This document shows, in pieces, positions 1 through 7,824 of a DNA stretch of 26,847 nucleotides. This DNA is from an uncultured Blautia sp. (GTDB lineage Bacteria > Bacillota > Clostridia > Lachnospirales > Lachnospiraceae). The number at the start of each line of letters is the position of its first letter. Positions within the stretch are counted from its first letter, which is position 1. Below the pieces are notes generated by a model. The model made no database searches. It had not been told where the DNA came from and saw only the letters and a program-made list of their open reading frames with translations. The stretch lies in the NCBI GenBank assembly GCA_900556555.1, contig USPF01000033.1, positions 1-26,847 of the forward strand. The letters run 5' to 3'. A program made the position numbers and the translations under genes.

Positions 1-87
1 TATCGAGAGTCAATGAATCACTTCCGTTTTTCGCTGTAACTTTTGTAGGTTCTTTTTCTACATTTTTTGCAGCTTTTATAGATGTGT

Positions 88-138
88 AAAAAGCCCTTTT
101 CCACAGATTTTCTCTTGCAGAAAAGGACTCTTTTTTTT
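88..138. terminator. Bidirectional Rho-independent terminator
   Basis: Arms 88-101 and 120-135 pair over about 14 bp (AAGCCCTTTTC against GAAAAGGACTCTT, with G-T wobbles) around an 18-nt loop. A run of eight T follows on plus (131-138), and a T-run follows on minus because the left arm begins with five A. It sits just after the stop of the minus-strand gene ending at 150, so it ends that transcript. It would also stop any plus-strand transcript entering from the left edge. Positions 1-87 hold no gene I can support. Confidence 0.85.
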
Positions 139-149
139 AAATATTCTGT

Positions 150-407
150 TTACTGCATAGACGGCTGGCTCAAAATAGAACGTACATGTGCAACCTCGTC
201 TGGTTTTGCACAAGCTGCCGGAACGTAATAGCTCTTGGCTCTTGCCATTTGATAAATTTCTTCCTGAGACATCTCGCACTGGTTTCTCATCTGTTTCAAC
301 GTCTGCTTTAACTGCTGGTTCTCCGTCTGGGGAATCATCTCTCCATAGCGTACCAGTTCACCGTTAATCCCTGCCAGGGTATCTGCTACCATTGTTTTGT
401 CTGTCAT
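150..407 (-). CDS. Spore coat protein, CotF family
   Basis: This 85-residue protein matches my recollection of the small CotF-domain proteins of clostridia. An almost wholly helical body carries the typical phrases DTLAGINGELVRYGEMI (residues 9-25) and SQEEIYQMARAKSYYVPAA (47-65). CotF proteins are thought to sit in the spore coat; small clostridial members have no known enzymatic activity, and none is expected. There is no signal peptide or membrane segment. The ATG at 407 is preceded by GAGGGACAAGGAT. The gene lies 13 nt behind the companion gene at 421-606 in the same direction, so the two are very likely co-transcribed, and the strong terminator at 88-138 follows. Expression during sporulation is inferred from the family. 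Confidence 0.82.
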   Translation of the reverse strand: MTDKTMVADTLAGINGELVRYGEMIPQTENQQLKQTLKQMRNQCEMSQEEIYQMARAKSYYVPAACAKPDEVAHVRSILSQPSMQ

Positions 408-420
408 ATCCTTGTCCCTC

Positions 421-606
421 CTACTGTAAAAAAGTCATAAGCTGCTGTTTGCTTTCCAATGCAGACTGTGCTGACTTCTGGAAAAACTGTTTTACCTGGG
501 GATCCTGAGCCTCATGGGCATAATCCTGCATTTTGCAGTGGGTGGTGTCAAATCCGCTGATTAAATGGCGCAGATTCTGTAAATCAAGTACTGAAATCTC
601 TGTCAT
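421..606 (-). CDS. Small CotF-like spore protein
   Basis: This is a 61-residue helical protein beginning MTEISVLDLQNLRHLISG and ending QQLMTFLQ. It resembles the short partner proteins usually encoded directly upstream of CotF-family coat proteins in Lachnospiraceae, and looks like the N-terminal helical half of a CotF domain. The start is the ATG at 604-606, nine nt after a clean AGGAGG; a TTG two codons upstream is only 3 nt from that site and is rejected. No catalytic motif, signal peptide or membrane segment is seen. It is followed after 13 nt by the larger CotF gene. The family match is from memory, so the name is moderately secure. Confidence 0.7.
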   Translation of the reverse strand: MTEISVLDLQNLRHLISGFDTTHCKMQDYAHEAQDPQVKQFFQKSAQSALESKQQLMTFLQ

Positions 607-658
607 GATCAAATTCCTCCTGTGTTTTGTTTGCAGATATGCTCTGCATGTACCTTCT

Positions 659-665
659 TAGTATG
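659..665 (-). promoter_or_regulatory. Sporulation-type -10 element (candidate)
   Basis: On the minus strand this reads CATACTA, which fits the SigF/SigG-class -10 consensus, about 50 nt before the first CotF-like gene. No convincing -35 is visible 17-18 nt upstream. An inverted repeat TGCAGA-N5-TCTGCA (632-648) lies between it and the ribosome site. The same heptamer occurs upstream of spoIVB (9097-9103). It is weak on its own. Confidence 0.25.
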
Positions 666-706
666 ACAAGATTTCCTGTTTCTATAACTGATTTTATGGT
701 TTTCTG

Positions 707-2710
707 CTATGAATTTTTAATAATCCGTTTACTACCGGAATATGTAATCAGGAAATAACCTCCGTAAATCACCAAAAGGATACCTGCTGTGGTTAAAATA
801 GATGACAAACTTCCTATTTTGCCCATACTCTCCAACATCAGGCCGATAAACGTCATTCCAAAAACAGAATGAATGAGTGCAACCAAAAGAGGCAGGAAGA
901 AAAACAAGGCAGTCTGGCGGAATAAAGCTCTGGAAATAATTTTTTCATCTGCACCGATTTTCCGCAGCATATCGTACCGTTCTCTGTTATCGGAACTCTC
1001 TGAAAGCTCCTTTAAAGCCAGAATCGCTGCACTGGAGATCAAAAAGATAATTCCAAGATAAATGGCAACAAAGGTAATCGTAGCAGAAAGTCCGCCGCTG
1101 ACTTCTACAATCTGAATTTTGCTTGTAAATAAAATTCCATCTTTTTCCAAAGAAACTGCCTGGCCTTCCACTTCACTTAACTCATCCCTTGTTTCTCCTT
1201 GGTAATTTACAGCCAGAAACTCTTCGTTTTTCCATTCTTCTTTTACACTGTCATCCGGCAAAATAATAATCCCACTGTTGGCATGATTTGCCATCATTTC
1301 TAGAAAACCGTACTTACATTCCGGATATGCCGGTGTATATTCCTGCCCATCCAGAGAAATCTTATATCCTTCTTTGAGCAGAGGATTTCTTACTTCTGTA
1401 AACATTTCGTAGTCGCTTACCACCGCATAGGTATGAGCCGGTACTTCCAGCTGCTCTGCTCCGTATAATTTTGCAATTTTATTATAATCCGATACCTTCA
1501 AAATCTGTTCTGTCATCTTATAGGCCGGAAAATCCATCATGGCTGTGAAATTAAGAATATTTTTTCCCATGGTGTCCTTCATGGTAAGCTGCTCTGTCCT
1601 ATAGATGGTGACCTGCACAGCATCCGAAGCAAAAACTCCTCTTTCCTGCTGCTCCTGTTTTAATGCTTCCAGTTTTTGTCCTGCCTGCTCATTTCCTCCA
1701 TATTCTTCTGAATAATACATGGAATAATTAGCATCCACAGGAGTAAGCTCTCCCAACATTTTCTGAAACTCACTGTTCAGCCCAAGGCCGCCAGCCAGCA
1801 CACAAATCGTCACAAACAGCATCAGGCAGATCACAGTCATGGAAAATACCATGGTATTTACCTTACTGTGAATCTGGCGGAGGACAAAGGCATTTAAGTC
1901 CCGCAGATAAAAACGTTTGCTTTTCTGCACAACATTCAGCAAAAAGCCAGAAAGCGACCAAAAAAACAAAAACGTGCCAATGCATCCTGCCAGAATGATC
2001 ATACCCACTTGAGATTGTTCCAGCCTGTCCGGATGACAAACCAGATAATACTGGATTCCCAAATCAATAAGTGCCACTAAAAACACCAGGAAACAGAATA
2101 CCGGATTTTTCATCTTTACCTGCTCATTTTGCTTTCTTGCGGAAAGCAGCTTGATCAGCCGGCATTTCGAAATACTCACTACATTAAAAACAGCTACAAT
2201 GGCAAACATGATGGTAAAGTATAAGATGGTTTTAAAAAATGCATTCCTGGAAAATACAAACTGATATCCATCCATCACGCCTCCGAACATCTTCACCACC
2301 AGAAGAGACATAAACTGTGCACCGAAAATCCCCAAAAGCAACCCAACTGCAAGAGAAACAAGCCCGATGAGAAAGGTTTCACTAAGTAAGATTCTGGAAA
2401 TCTGCCCTTTTCCCATTCCAAGTGTCAGGTAAATACCAAACTCCTGTTTTCTACGCTTAATCAAAAAATTATTAGCATATACGATTAAAAATCCTAAGAT
2501 AAACGAAATAAATACTGACATGCCGCTGAGCATCTGAATCATTAATTTCATGATGTCATAGGTGGAACTGCTGATAACCTCCATGGCCTGCTGTGAATCC
2601 ATGGAATTAAACACATAAAAGATAGCCACACCTAAAATCAGAGTCACAAAATAAATAGCATAATCCTTGAAGCTTTTTTTCATATTCTTTACAGAAAGCC
2701 TAAATAACAT
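707..2710 (-). CDS. BceB-type ABC transporter permease (FtsX family)
   Basis: At 667 residues this has the BceB plan of ten membrane segments: about 16-37, 57-84, 106-137, 162-181, 205-224, 235-258 and 288-312, a large extracellular domain of roughly 230 residues (313-545), then 543-566, 599-624 and 635-655. FtsX-like permease blocks flank the extracellular domain. In this family the permease works with a dedicated ATPase to free cell-wall targets from peptide antibiotics such as bacitracin or lantibiotics, and signals flux to the kinase. The ATG at 2710 has a near-perfect GGGAGGTGA site and overlaps the ATPase gene by 11 nt, indicating translational coupling. The specific drug cannot be read from sequence. 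No clear terminator follows. Confidence 0.88.
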   Translation of the reverse strand: MLFRLSVKNMKKSFKDYAIYFVTLILGVAIFYVFNSMDSQQAMEVISSSTYDIMKLMIQMLSGMSVFISFILGFLIVYANNFLIKRRKQEFGIYLTLGMGKGQISRILLSETFLIGLVSLAVGLLLGIFGAQFMSLLVVKMFGGVMDGYQFVFSRNAFFKTILYFTIMFAIVAVFNVVSISKCRLIKLLSARKQNEQVKMKNPVFCFLVFLVALIDLGIQYYLVCHPDRLEQSQVGMIILAGCIGTFLFFWSLSGFLLNVVQKSKRFYLRDLNAFVLRQIHSKVNTMVFSMTVICLMLFVTICVLAGGLGLNSEFQKMLGELTPVDANYSMYYSEEYGGNEQAGQKLEALKQEQQERGVFASDAVQVTIYRTEQLTMKDTMGKNILNFTAMMDFPAYKMTEQILKVSDYNKIAKLYGAEQLEVPAHTYAVVSDYEMFTEVRNPLLKEGYKISLDGQEYTPAYPECKYGFLEMMANHANSGIIILPDDSVKEEWKNEEFLAVNYQGETRDELSEVEGQAVSLEKDGILFTSKIQIVEVSGGLSATITFVAIYLGIIFLISSAAILALKELSESSDNRERYDMLRKIGADEKIISRALFRQTALFFFLPLLVALIHSVFGMTFIGLMLESMGKIGSLSSILTTAGILLVIYGGYFLITYSGSKRIIKNS

Positions 2711-3467
2711 CGTTCAGCTCACCTCCCAGAAGAGTCACTACCTCAATAATACGATTGAAAAATTCTTTTCTGGAATCTTCTCCTCTGTGCAGCTCATTAA
2801 ACAATTTTCCGTCTTTGATAAACAGAATACGGTCTGCATAGCTGGCAGTAAAAGCATCATGGGTGACCATAAGGATGGTTGCCCCAAGCTTCTGGTTCAT
2901 ATACTGAAAACTCTCCAGCAGCATTCTGGCAGACTTAGAATCTAAAGCCCCGGTCGGTTCATCTGCCAACACCAGTTTGGGATTCGCAACCATGGCTCTG
3001 GCACAGGCAACTCTCTGCTTCTGGCCTCCTGACATTTCGTAAGGATATTTATGAAGAACCTGGGTGATTCCAAGTTGCTCTGCCATTTTTTCTACATCTT
3101 TCTGAATTTTCTCAGGTTTTACCCTCTGGATTGTCAGTGCCAGGGCAATATTTTCATAGGCGGTCAGAGTATCCAGCAAATTAAAATCCTGGAAAATAAA
3201 TCCTAATTCTTCTCTCCGGAATCGGTTTAAATGATTTCCTTTTAATCTGGTGATATCAATGTCATCCACCACAATTTTCCCACTGGTAATCCGGTCTATG
3301 GTAGAAAGACAGTTGAGCAGTGTTGTCTTTCCGGAACCTGAGGCTCCCATAATTCCCACAAACTCTCCTTCTTCTACTCTGAAACTGATTTTATCTAATG
3401 CCTTCGTAAGATTTCCTTTATTTCCATAATATTTTTCGACATTTGCTACCTCTAATACTGTATTCAT
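2700..3467 (-). CDS. BceA-type ABC transporter ATPase
   Basis: This 255-residue ATPase of the MacB/LolD/BceA class has Walker A GASGSGKTT, the signature MSGGQKQRVACARA, Walker B LVLADEPTGALD and the switch histidine in VTHDA. It would power the permease encoded just downstream, with which it overlaps by 11 nt. The start is the ATG at 3465-3467 behind AAAGGAG; the frame stays open 28 codons upstream, but that stretch lacks a ribosome site and crosses the promoter region. Its position after a matching two-component system is the standard regulator-kinase-ATPase-permease order of peptide-antibiotic detoxification modules. BceA-like is secure as a class; the substrate is inference. Confidence 0.92.
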   Translation of the reverse strand: MNTVLEVANVEKYYGNKGNLTKALDKISFRVEEGEFVGIMGASGSGKTTLLNCLSTIDRITSGKIVVDDIDITRLKGNHLNRFRREELGFIFQDFNLLDTLTAYENIALALTIQRVKPEKIQKDVEKMAEQLGITQVLHKYPYEMSGGQKQRVACARAMVANPKLVLADEPTGALDSKSARMLLESFQYMNQKLGATILMVTHDAFTASYADRILFIKDGKLFNELHRGEDSRKEFFNRIIEVVTLLGGELNDVI

Positions 3468-3495
3468 CCTTTTGCTCCTTTCCTGTGATGACTCT

Positions 3496-3560
3496 ATCAT
3501 ACAGGAAATTTCCCGTAAAACCCATTGATTTGACTTACACTTTCCTTTCATTTTTGTAAG
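3496..3560 (-). promoter_or_regulatory. Candidate BceR-regulated promoter of the ATPase-permease operon
   Basis: A minus-strand TATGAT (3496-3501) could serve as the -10 box of the ATPase gene; no good -35 is present, as is common at activator-dependent promoters. Upstream is a perfect inverted repeat CTTACA-N15-TGTAAG (3534-3560), half-sites 21 bp apart. The half-sites resemble the TnACA/TGTAA of known BceR boxes, but those have a 4-nt spacer. A second perfect repeat, TTTCCTGT-N14-ACAGGAAA (3479-3508), surrounds the -10. Confidence 0.45.
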
Positions 3561-3561
3561 G

Positions 3562-4578
3562 TTAAAAAATTTCTCCTGTCATACTCCCTTTTGGAAAGCT
3601 GATAATCACCTGGCAGCCCTTCCCCTGGGAAGAAACAATTTCCAGCTTATGCCCCATTTTTTCGCAGAGCTTTCTGCACAGATATAATCCCAGACCCGTA
3701 GATTTTTTCCCAGCTCTGCCATTTTCTCCGGTAAATCCTTTCTCAAAAACTCTCGGCAGATCCTTTGCCGAAATTCCTGTTCCTGTATCACGAAGATATA
3801 ATTTTACCTTTTCCTGCTGCACCCTGGCATACCACTCCAGCTTCCGCTCTCCTTCCCCCATATACTTTACGCTGTTAGAAAGAATCTGCTGGAGAATAAA
3901 TGCCAGCCATTTACTGTCAGAAAATACAATCTCATCCAAATCATGAAGGCTGATCTGAATCGTTTCTTTCAGAAGCAATCTGCGGTTTTTCTGAATCGTT
4001 TCTGTACAGATCTGTTTCAAAGACACCCTCTTTAACACATAATCCTTTTCCACATAGTTGCTCCTTGCATAGAACAAGGCCTGCTCCGTATAAGCATCAA
4101 TCTGCTCTAATTCTTCCATCATACTTTCATCATAAAACTCCCGGTTGTTTTCTACCAGAAGTTTTCCTGTCGCAATAGGAAGCTTGATTTCATGTACCCA
4201 CAATTCGATGTATTCCTTATATTCCCTGTTATTTTCTTCAAATTTTTGAATCCTCTCTGCCATGGAACGCTCCATTTCCAACATGGCATCATACATCACT
4301 TTTCCTTCCAAAAACTCCGGTCTTTCCAGAAGTTCTGGCAAAAGATAAGCCTGGTCCAGACTGCGTCTGTTTTTTTCCATATCCTGATAAAAATTTTTTC
4401 TTTCTGCATAACTCACATAGGAAAGAAAGAAAAAGATCCCTATAGTTCCTACGCCTGTGATCCACAGATAAAAAGCTGGAACCTTGCTCAAGATTCCAAA
4501 TGAAATTTCCAGAAACAAAAAGCCTGCCAAAAGCAGGCCATGCAACCATCGGTCTTTCAAATATTCTCTATAATTCAT
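3562..4578 (-). CDS. BceS-type intramembrane-sensing histidine kinase
   Basis: This 338-residue sensor kinase has two N-terminal membrane segments (about 13-31 and 36-57) joined by only a few residues, so it lacks a ligand-binding domain. That is the hallmark of Bce-type kinases, which read the activity of the partner transporter. The phospho-acceptor histidine is H129 in ELWVHEIKLPIA. The ATP-binding part has N box NSVKYMG, G1 DTGTGIS, F box FEKGFTG and G2 STGLGLYLC. The start at 4578 overlaps the regulator stop in an ATGA junction. It would phosphorylate the response regulator encoded just upstream and so switch on the ATPase-permease pair downstream. Confidence 0.9.
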   Translation of the reverse strand: MNYREYLKDRWLHGLLLAGFLFLEISFGILSKVPAFYLWITGVGTIGIFFFLSYVSYAERKNFYQDMEKNRRSLDQAYLLPELLERPEFLEGKVMYDAMLEMERSMAERIQKFEENNREYKEYIELWVHEIKLPIATGKLLVENNREFYDESMMEELEQIDAYTEQALFYARSNYVEKDYVLKRVSLKQICTETIQKNRRLLLKETIQISLHDLDEIVFSDSKWLAFILQQILSNSVKYMGEGERKLEWYARVQQEKVKLYLRDTGTGISAKDLPRVFEKGFTGENGRAGKKSTGLGLYLCRKLCEKMGHKLEIVSSQGKGCQVIISFPKGSMTGEIF

Positions 4579-5243
4579 TCTAAAAAATATCCCTGTCCTC
4601 TCTTTGTATGAATCACATTTTTCATTCCTATACTCTCTAATTTGCTGCGGAGCCTGGTGACATTTACAGTCAGGGTATTGTCATCCACAAATAGCTCACT
4701 GTCCCACAAATCATTGATAAGCTGATCTCTGGAAACAATCTTTCCTCTGTTTTTTGCAAGACTGTATAAAATACGGCTTTCATTTTTTGTCAGTTCTACT
4801 TCCTGTTCTCCATTTTTTATGATTCCTCTTGCTGTCTCCAGATAAAATCCACCGCAATCCATCTTATCTGTTTCCTGCTGTTTTCCGTAAGCACGTTTCA
4901 GTACAGCTTCCACATGTGCCAGAAGAATTTGCGGATTAAATGGTTTTGCCACAAAATCATCTGCCCCATAGTTCATGCACAGCAGCTCATCTAACTCTGT
5001 GTTCTGGCTGGTGATCATAATAATGGGCATGGATGTCTTCTTGCGAAGTTCCTTACACAGATATTTCCCATCCAGAACAGGTAAATTGATATCCAATAGC
5101 AAAAGCTGGCCCCCTGCTGTTAAGATTCTTTCTTCCATACACCCATATTCTGTGATTTCTTCTGTTTCATATCCGTGCATGGAAAAAAATTTTTTCAGTT
5201 CCCCACGTAATTTATCATCGTCTTCTGCAAGTAATAGTTTCAC
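4575..5243 (-). CDS. BceR-type OmpR-family response regulator
   Basis: This 222-residue regulator has a receiver domain (1-115) with acidic pocket E7/D8/D9, phospho-acceptor D51 in LLLDINLPVLDG and the conserved lysine in VAKPFNP. An OmpR/PhoB winged helix follows (about 128-222; TKNESRILYSLAKNRG, DNTLTVNVTRLRSKL). It starts at a GTG behind GGAGGAAAGAAAC. It is the first gene of the regulator-kinase-ATPase-permease module. Its start lies only about 20 nt after the T-run of the glgA terminator and no clear promoter lies between, so it may be transcribed from within or across that terminator. Confidence 0.9.
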   Translation of the reverse strand: MKLLLAEDDDKLRGELKKFFSMHGYETEEITEYGCMEERILTAGGQLLLLDINLPVLDGKYLCKELRKKTSMPIIMITSQNTELDELLCMNYGADDFVAKPFNPQILLAHVEAVLKRAYGKQQETDKMDCGGFYLETARGIIKNGEQEVELTKNESRILYSLAKNRGKIVSRDQLINDLWDSELFVDDNTLTVNVTRLRSKLESIGMKNVIHTKRGQGYFLE

Positions 5244-5263
5244 GTTTCTTTCCTCCGTGTGAG

Positions 5264-5291
5264 AAAAAGAGCTGCCGGTAAACGACAGCTC
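5264..5291 (-). terminator. Rho-independent terminator of glgA
   Basis: The minus-strand RNA reads GAGCTGTCG-TTTAC-CGGCAGCTC followed by five U: a 9-bp stem with one G-U pair and a 5-nt loop. It begins 16 nt after the glgA stop and separates glgA from the Bce-type module. Confidence 0.88.
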
Positions 5292-5307
5292 CTAAACATC
5301 ATTTTCA

Positions 5308-6753
5308 TCAATATCCAATCAGCCAGTTATACATTTCCTCATACTGCTTTGCAGAATTAGACCATGAGAAATCTTTTGCCATGGCACGGTCTACCAGTTT
5401 GTTCCACTCTCTCTTCTTATCATAGTAAACACCTTCTGCATAGCGGATGGTTGCAAGCATCTCATGTGCATTGTAATTGGTAAAGCTGAATCCTGTTCCG
5501 GTTCCCTCAAACTCATTGTAAGGTTCTACCGTATCTTTCAGTCCACCTGTCTCACGCACAATCGGAAGTGTTCCGTAACGAAGGCTCATCAACTGGCTCA
5601 GTCCACATGGCTCGAACAGAGATGGCATTAGGAAAGCATCGCAGGAAGCATAAATTCTGTGTGACAGTGCATTGTCATAGAAAATATTCGCAGAAACTTT
5701 TCCCTGATATTTCCAAGCAAAGTGACGGAACATATTTTCGTAACGCTCCTCACCGGTTCCAAGCACTACTATCTGGACATTATCCTGACACAGCTCATCC
5801 ATAATATAAGCTACCAGGTCAAATCCTTTCTGGTCGGTAAGTCTGGAAACAACACCGATCATCATGGCTTTCGGATCTTCATTTAATCCCAGCTCTCTCT
5901 GGAGTGCAACTTTATTTTTTACTTTTTCTTTGCGGAAATTCTTTGCATTAAAGTTCTTTGCAATCATCTTGTCAGTCTCAGGATTCCACTCATCATAATC
6001 CAGTCCATTGACAATACCGCGCAGATCATGTGCTCTCGCTCTCATGAGTCCATCCAGGTTTTCCCCGTAAAACTCAGTCTTGATTTCTTCTGCATAGGTG
6101 TTACTTACTGTAGTAATAGCATCTGCATATACCAGACCGCCCTTTAACATATTCGCATCTTTGTATGCCTCCAGTTTATCCGGTGTAAAGAGGTATTCCG
6201 GAAGACCTGTCAGTTCACGCATGGTCTTGATATCCCATGTTCCCTGGAATTTTAAATTATGTATGGTCATAACAGTCTTGATGCCCTGGTAAAATGGTCC
6301 TTCCTGGAATTTATCCTTTAAATAAACAGGAATCAGCCCTGTCTGCCAGTCATGGCAGTGAATCAAATCCGGTCTGAAATCAATCACTGGCAAAATAGAA
6401 AGTGCTGCCTTGGAGAAAAATGCAAATTTCTCAATATCAAAACGGATATCCCCGTATGGCTGGTATCCTGAGAAATAGTATTCATTGTCAATGAAATAAT
6501 ACTGGACACCTTCATATATAAGCTGCATGATTCCTACATATTCACGTCTGTATCCAATATCCATATAAAAATGAGTTACATACTGGAGCTGATTCTTATA
6601 TTCCTCTTTCATACATGAATATTTAGGAATGATTACTCTTACATCAAAATTTTCCTTATCAAAGCATTTTGGCAGGGCTCCTACAACGTCTGCTAATCCC
6701 CCGGTCTTAATAAAAGGCACTGCCTCTGATGCTACAAATAATATTTTTTTCAC
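5308..6753 (-). CDS. glgA: Glycogen synthase (ADP-glucose-dependent)
   Basis: GlgA transfers glucose from ADP-glucose onto a growing alpha-1,4-glucan in the cytoplasm. The 481-residue length is normal for the bacterial GT5 enzyme. The N-terminal ADP-glucose motif KTGGLADVVGALPK begins at residue 16. The GT-B fold continues with HCHDWQTGL, TIHNLKFQG, VSRLTDQKGFDL and the C-terminal nucleotide-sugar motif PSLFEPCGLSQ, then RETGGLKDTV. The start is the GTG at 6751-6753, eight nt after AAGGAGG; the frame reaches a TTG at 6783 but has no ribosome site there. No other glycogen gene is in the window, so it appears unlinked to glgB/C/D. It has its own terminator and probably its own promoter. Confidence 0.95.
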   Translation of the reverse strand: MKKILFVASEAVPFIKTGGLADVVGALPKCFDKENFDVRVIIPKYSCMKEEYKNQLQYVTHFYMDIGYRREYVGIMQLIYEGVQYYFIDNEYYFSGYQPYGDIRFDIEKFAFFSKAALSILPVIDFRPDLIHCHDWQTGLIPVYLKDKFQEGPFYQGIKTVMTIHNLKFQGTWDIKTMRELTGLPEYLFTPDKLEAYKDANMLKGGLVYADAITTVSNTYAEEIKTEFYGENLDGLMRARAHDLRGIVNGLDYDEWNPETDKMIAKNFNAKNFRKEKVKNKVALQRELGLNEDPKAMMIGVVSRLTDQKGFDLVAYIMDELCQDNVQIVVLGTGEERYENMFRHFAWKYQGKVSANIFYDNALSHRIYASCDAFLMPSLFEPCGLSQLMSLRYGTLPIVRETGGLKDTVEPYNEFEGTGTGFSFTNYNAHEMLATIRYAEGVYYDKKREWNKLVDRAMAKDFSWSNSAKQYEEMYNWLIGY

Positions 6754-6785
6754 AAAAATACCCTCCTTGCCAGATTCATACAAAT

Positions 6786-6791
6786 ATTATA
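6786..6791 (-). promoter_or_regulatory. Possible -10 box of glgA
   Basis: A perfect TATAAT on minus lies 32 nt before the glgA GTG, in the 71-nt gap after spo0A. The best -35 at 17 bp is only TTTCCT, so it is a weak promoter or one needing an activator. Nothing between spo0A and glgA looks like a terminator. Confidence 0.4.
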
Positions 6792-6824
6792 CCCCATTTC
6801 TGCAGCAAAGGAAAGTTCTTTATG

Positions 6825-7619
6825 TTATTTTTTATATTCCAGCCGTATTTTATCTGCAATTAGTGCAATAAATTCAGAGTTTGTCGGTTTTCCCTTCCCG
6901 GTACTCACAGTATATCCAAATAATTCATCAATGGTATCCATTTTTCCCCTGCTCCATGCAACCTCAATGGCATGCCGGATGGCACGCTCCACCCTGCTTG
7001 GCGTGGTCTGATGTTTCTTGGCAATGGTAGGATACAATATTTTTGTGATGGAATTTAACATTTCTAAGTCATTCACTGACAATATAATGGCATCTCTCAA
7101 ATACTGATACCCCTTGATATGTGCCGGAACACCGATTTCATGGATAATATTGGTAACATCTGCTTCCAGATTCCGTTCAAAATAACTGCTGCTGCTCTCA
7201 TAAGCATTTACTTTTTTCAATTCTTTCTTTTTTTCCTGCCCTGCCTGCCGTACATGTTTGATTCTGGAAAGCAGCATATTGTTATCAAATGGTTTCAATA
7301 TATAATAGTTTGCCCCTAACTGAAAGGCATCTTCCGTGATCTGTTCCTGTCCCACAGCAGATACAACAATAAATGCTGGATGTTTTTTCAAATTTGTATC
7401 TTTTCCCACTCTTTCCATAACAGTGAGTCCGTCTACCTGCGGCATAATAATATCCAAAAGTACAACATCTGGCTCTTTTTCTTTTATGATATCGTATAAT
7501 CCGGCGCCGTTATTAGCATGCCCTACTAATTCCAGCTCTTTGTCTTCATTAATCAGGTTTCCCAGCAAATCTAACATTTTCTCATTATCATCTGCTATAG
7601 CGACATTTAACTTCTCCAT
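6825..7619 (-). CDS. spo0A: Sporulation master response regulator Spo0A
   Basis: Spo0A is the phosphorylation-activated transcription factor that commits the cell to sporulation. This 264-residue protein is full length. The receiver has D10/D11 and phospho-acceptor D56 in VVLLDIIMP, with the lysine in ILKPFDN. The C-terminal Spo0A DNA-binding domain (about 150-264) holds the highly conserved recognition helix [17 protein letters not shown], then [21 protein letters not shown] at 7617-7619 is preceded by GGAGG. It is downstream of spoIVB as in Bacillus and clostridia, but has a 205-nt upstream region with its own promoter and a nearby 0A-like box. An inverted repeat ATGACG-N15-CGTCAT (7664-7690) lies in the leader. 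Confidence 0.98.
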   Translation of the reverse strand: MEKLNVAIADDNEKMLDLLGNLINEDKELELVGHANNGAGLYDIIKEKEPDVVLLDIIMPQVDGLTVMERVGKDTNLKKHPAFIVVSAVGQEQITEDAFQLGANYYILKPFDNNMLLSRIKHVRQAGQEKKKELKKVNAYESSSSYFERNLEADVTNIIHEIGVPAHIKGYQYLRDAIILSVNDLEMLNSITKILYPTIAKKHQTTPSRVERAIRHAIEVAWSRGKMDTIDELFGYTVSTGKGKPTNSEFIALIADKIRLEYKK

Positions 7620-7706
7620 TACTTATCCTCCATCTTTTTTGTTACAACTCTTTTCTCCAGCATATGACGGGCGCCCTTTTGAATCGTCATCCTGAAGACT
7701 ATTAGT

Positions 7707-7735
7707 ATTATATTATCAGTTCCTATCCAAATCAA
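7707..7735 (-). promoter_or_regulatory. SigA-type promoter of spo0A
   Basis: The minus strand reads TTGATT (7730-7735), a 17-bp spacer, then a perfect TATAAT (7707-7712), about 88 nt before the spo0A ATG. It is the best vegetative promoter in the spoIVB-spo0A gap. I did not find a convincing SigH promoter. Confidence 0.7.
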
Positions 7736-7815
7736 GGAGAATCATCTTACAATTTATCTTTATATCTGATAATTTATTTAATAATTCTACATTTTTTGTT
7801 TATCATCACACAATT

Positions 7816-7822
7816 TTCGACA
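7816..7822 (-). promoter_or_regulatory. 0A-box-like site upstream of spo0A
   Basis: The minus strand reads TGTCGAA within TTGTCGAAAAT, matching the Spo0A-binding core. It overlaps the last bases before the spoIVB stop, about 80 bp upstream of the spo0A -35, a position suited to autoregulation. A single 7-bp match can occur by chance. Confidence 0.5.
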
Positions 7823-7824
7823 AC

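Noticed and set aside
3..89. Plus-strand open frame at the left edge ending before the terminator
   Set aside because: It is only 28 codons and T-rich, with no recognisable motif. It could be the end of a gene, but the window does not show enough.
76..279. Minus-strand 67-codon frame overlapping the CotF gene
   Set aside because: It is out of frame with the clear CotF gene, runs through the terminator hairpin and has no ribosome site.
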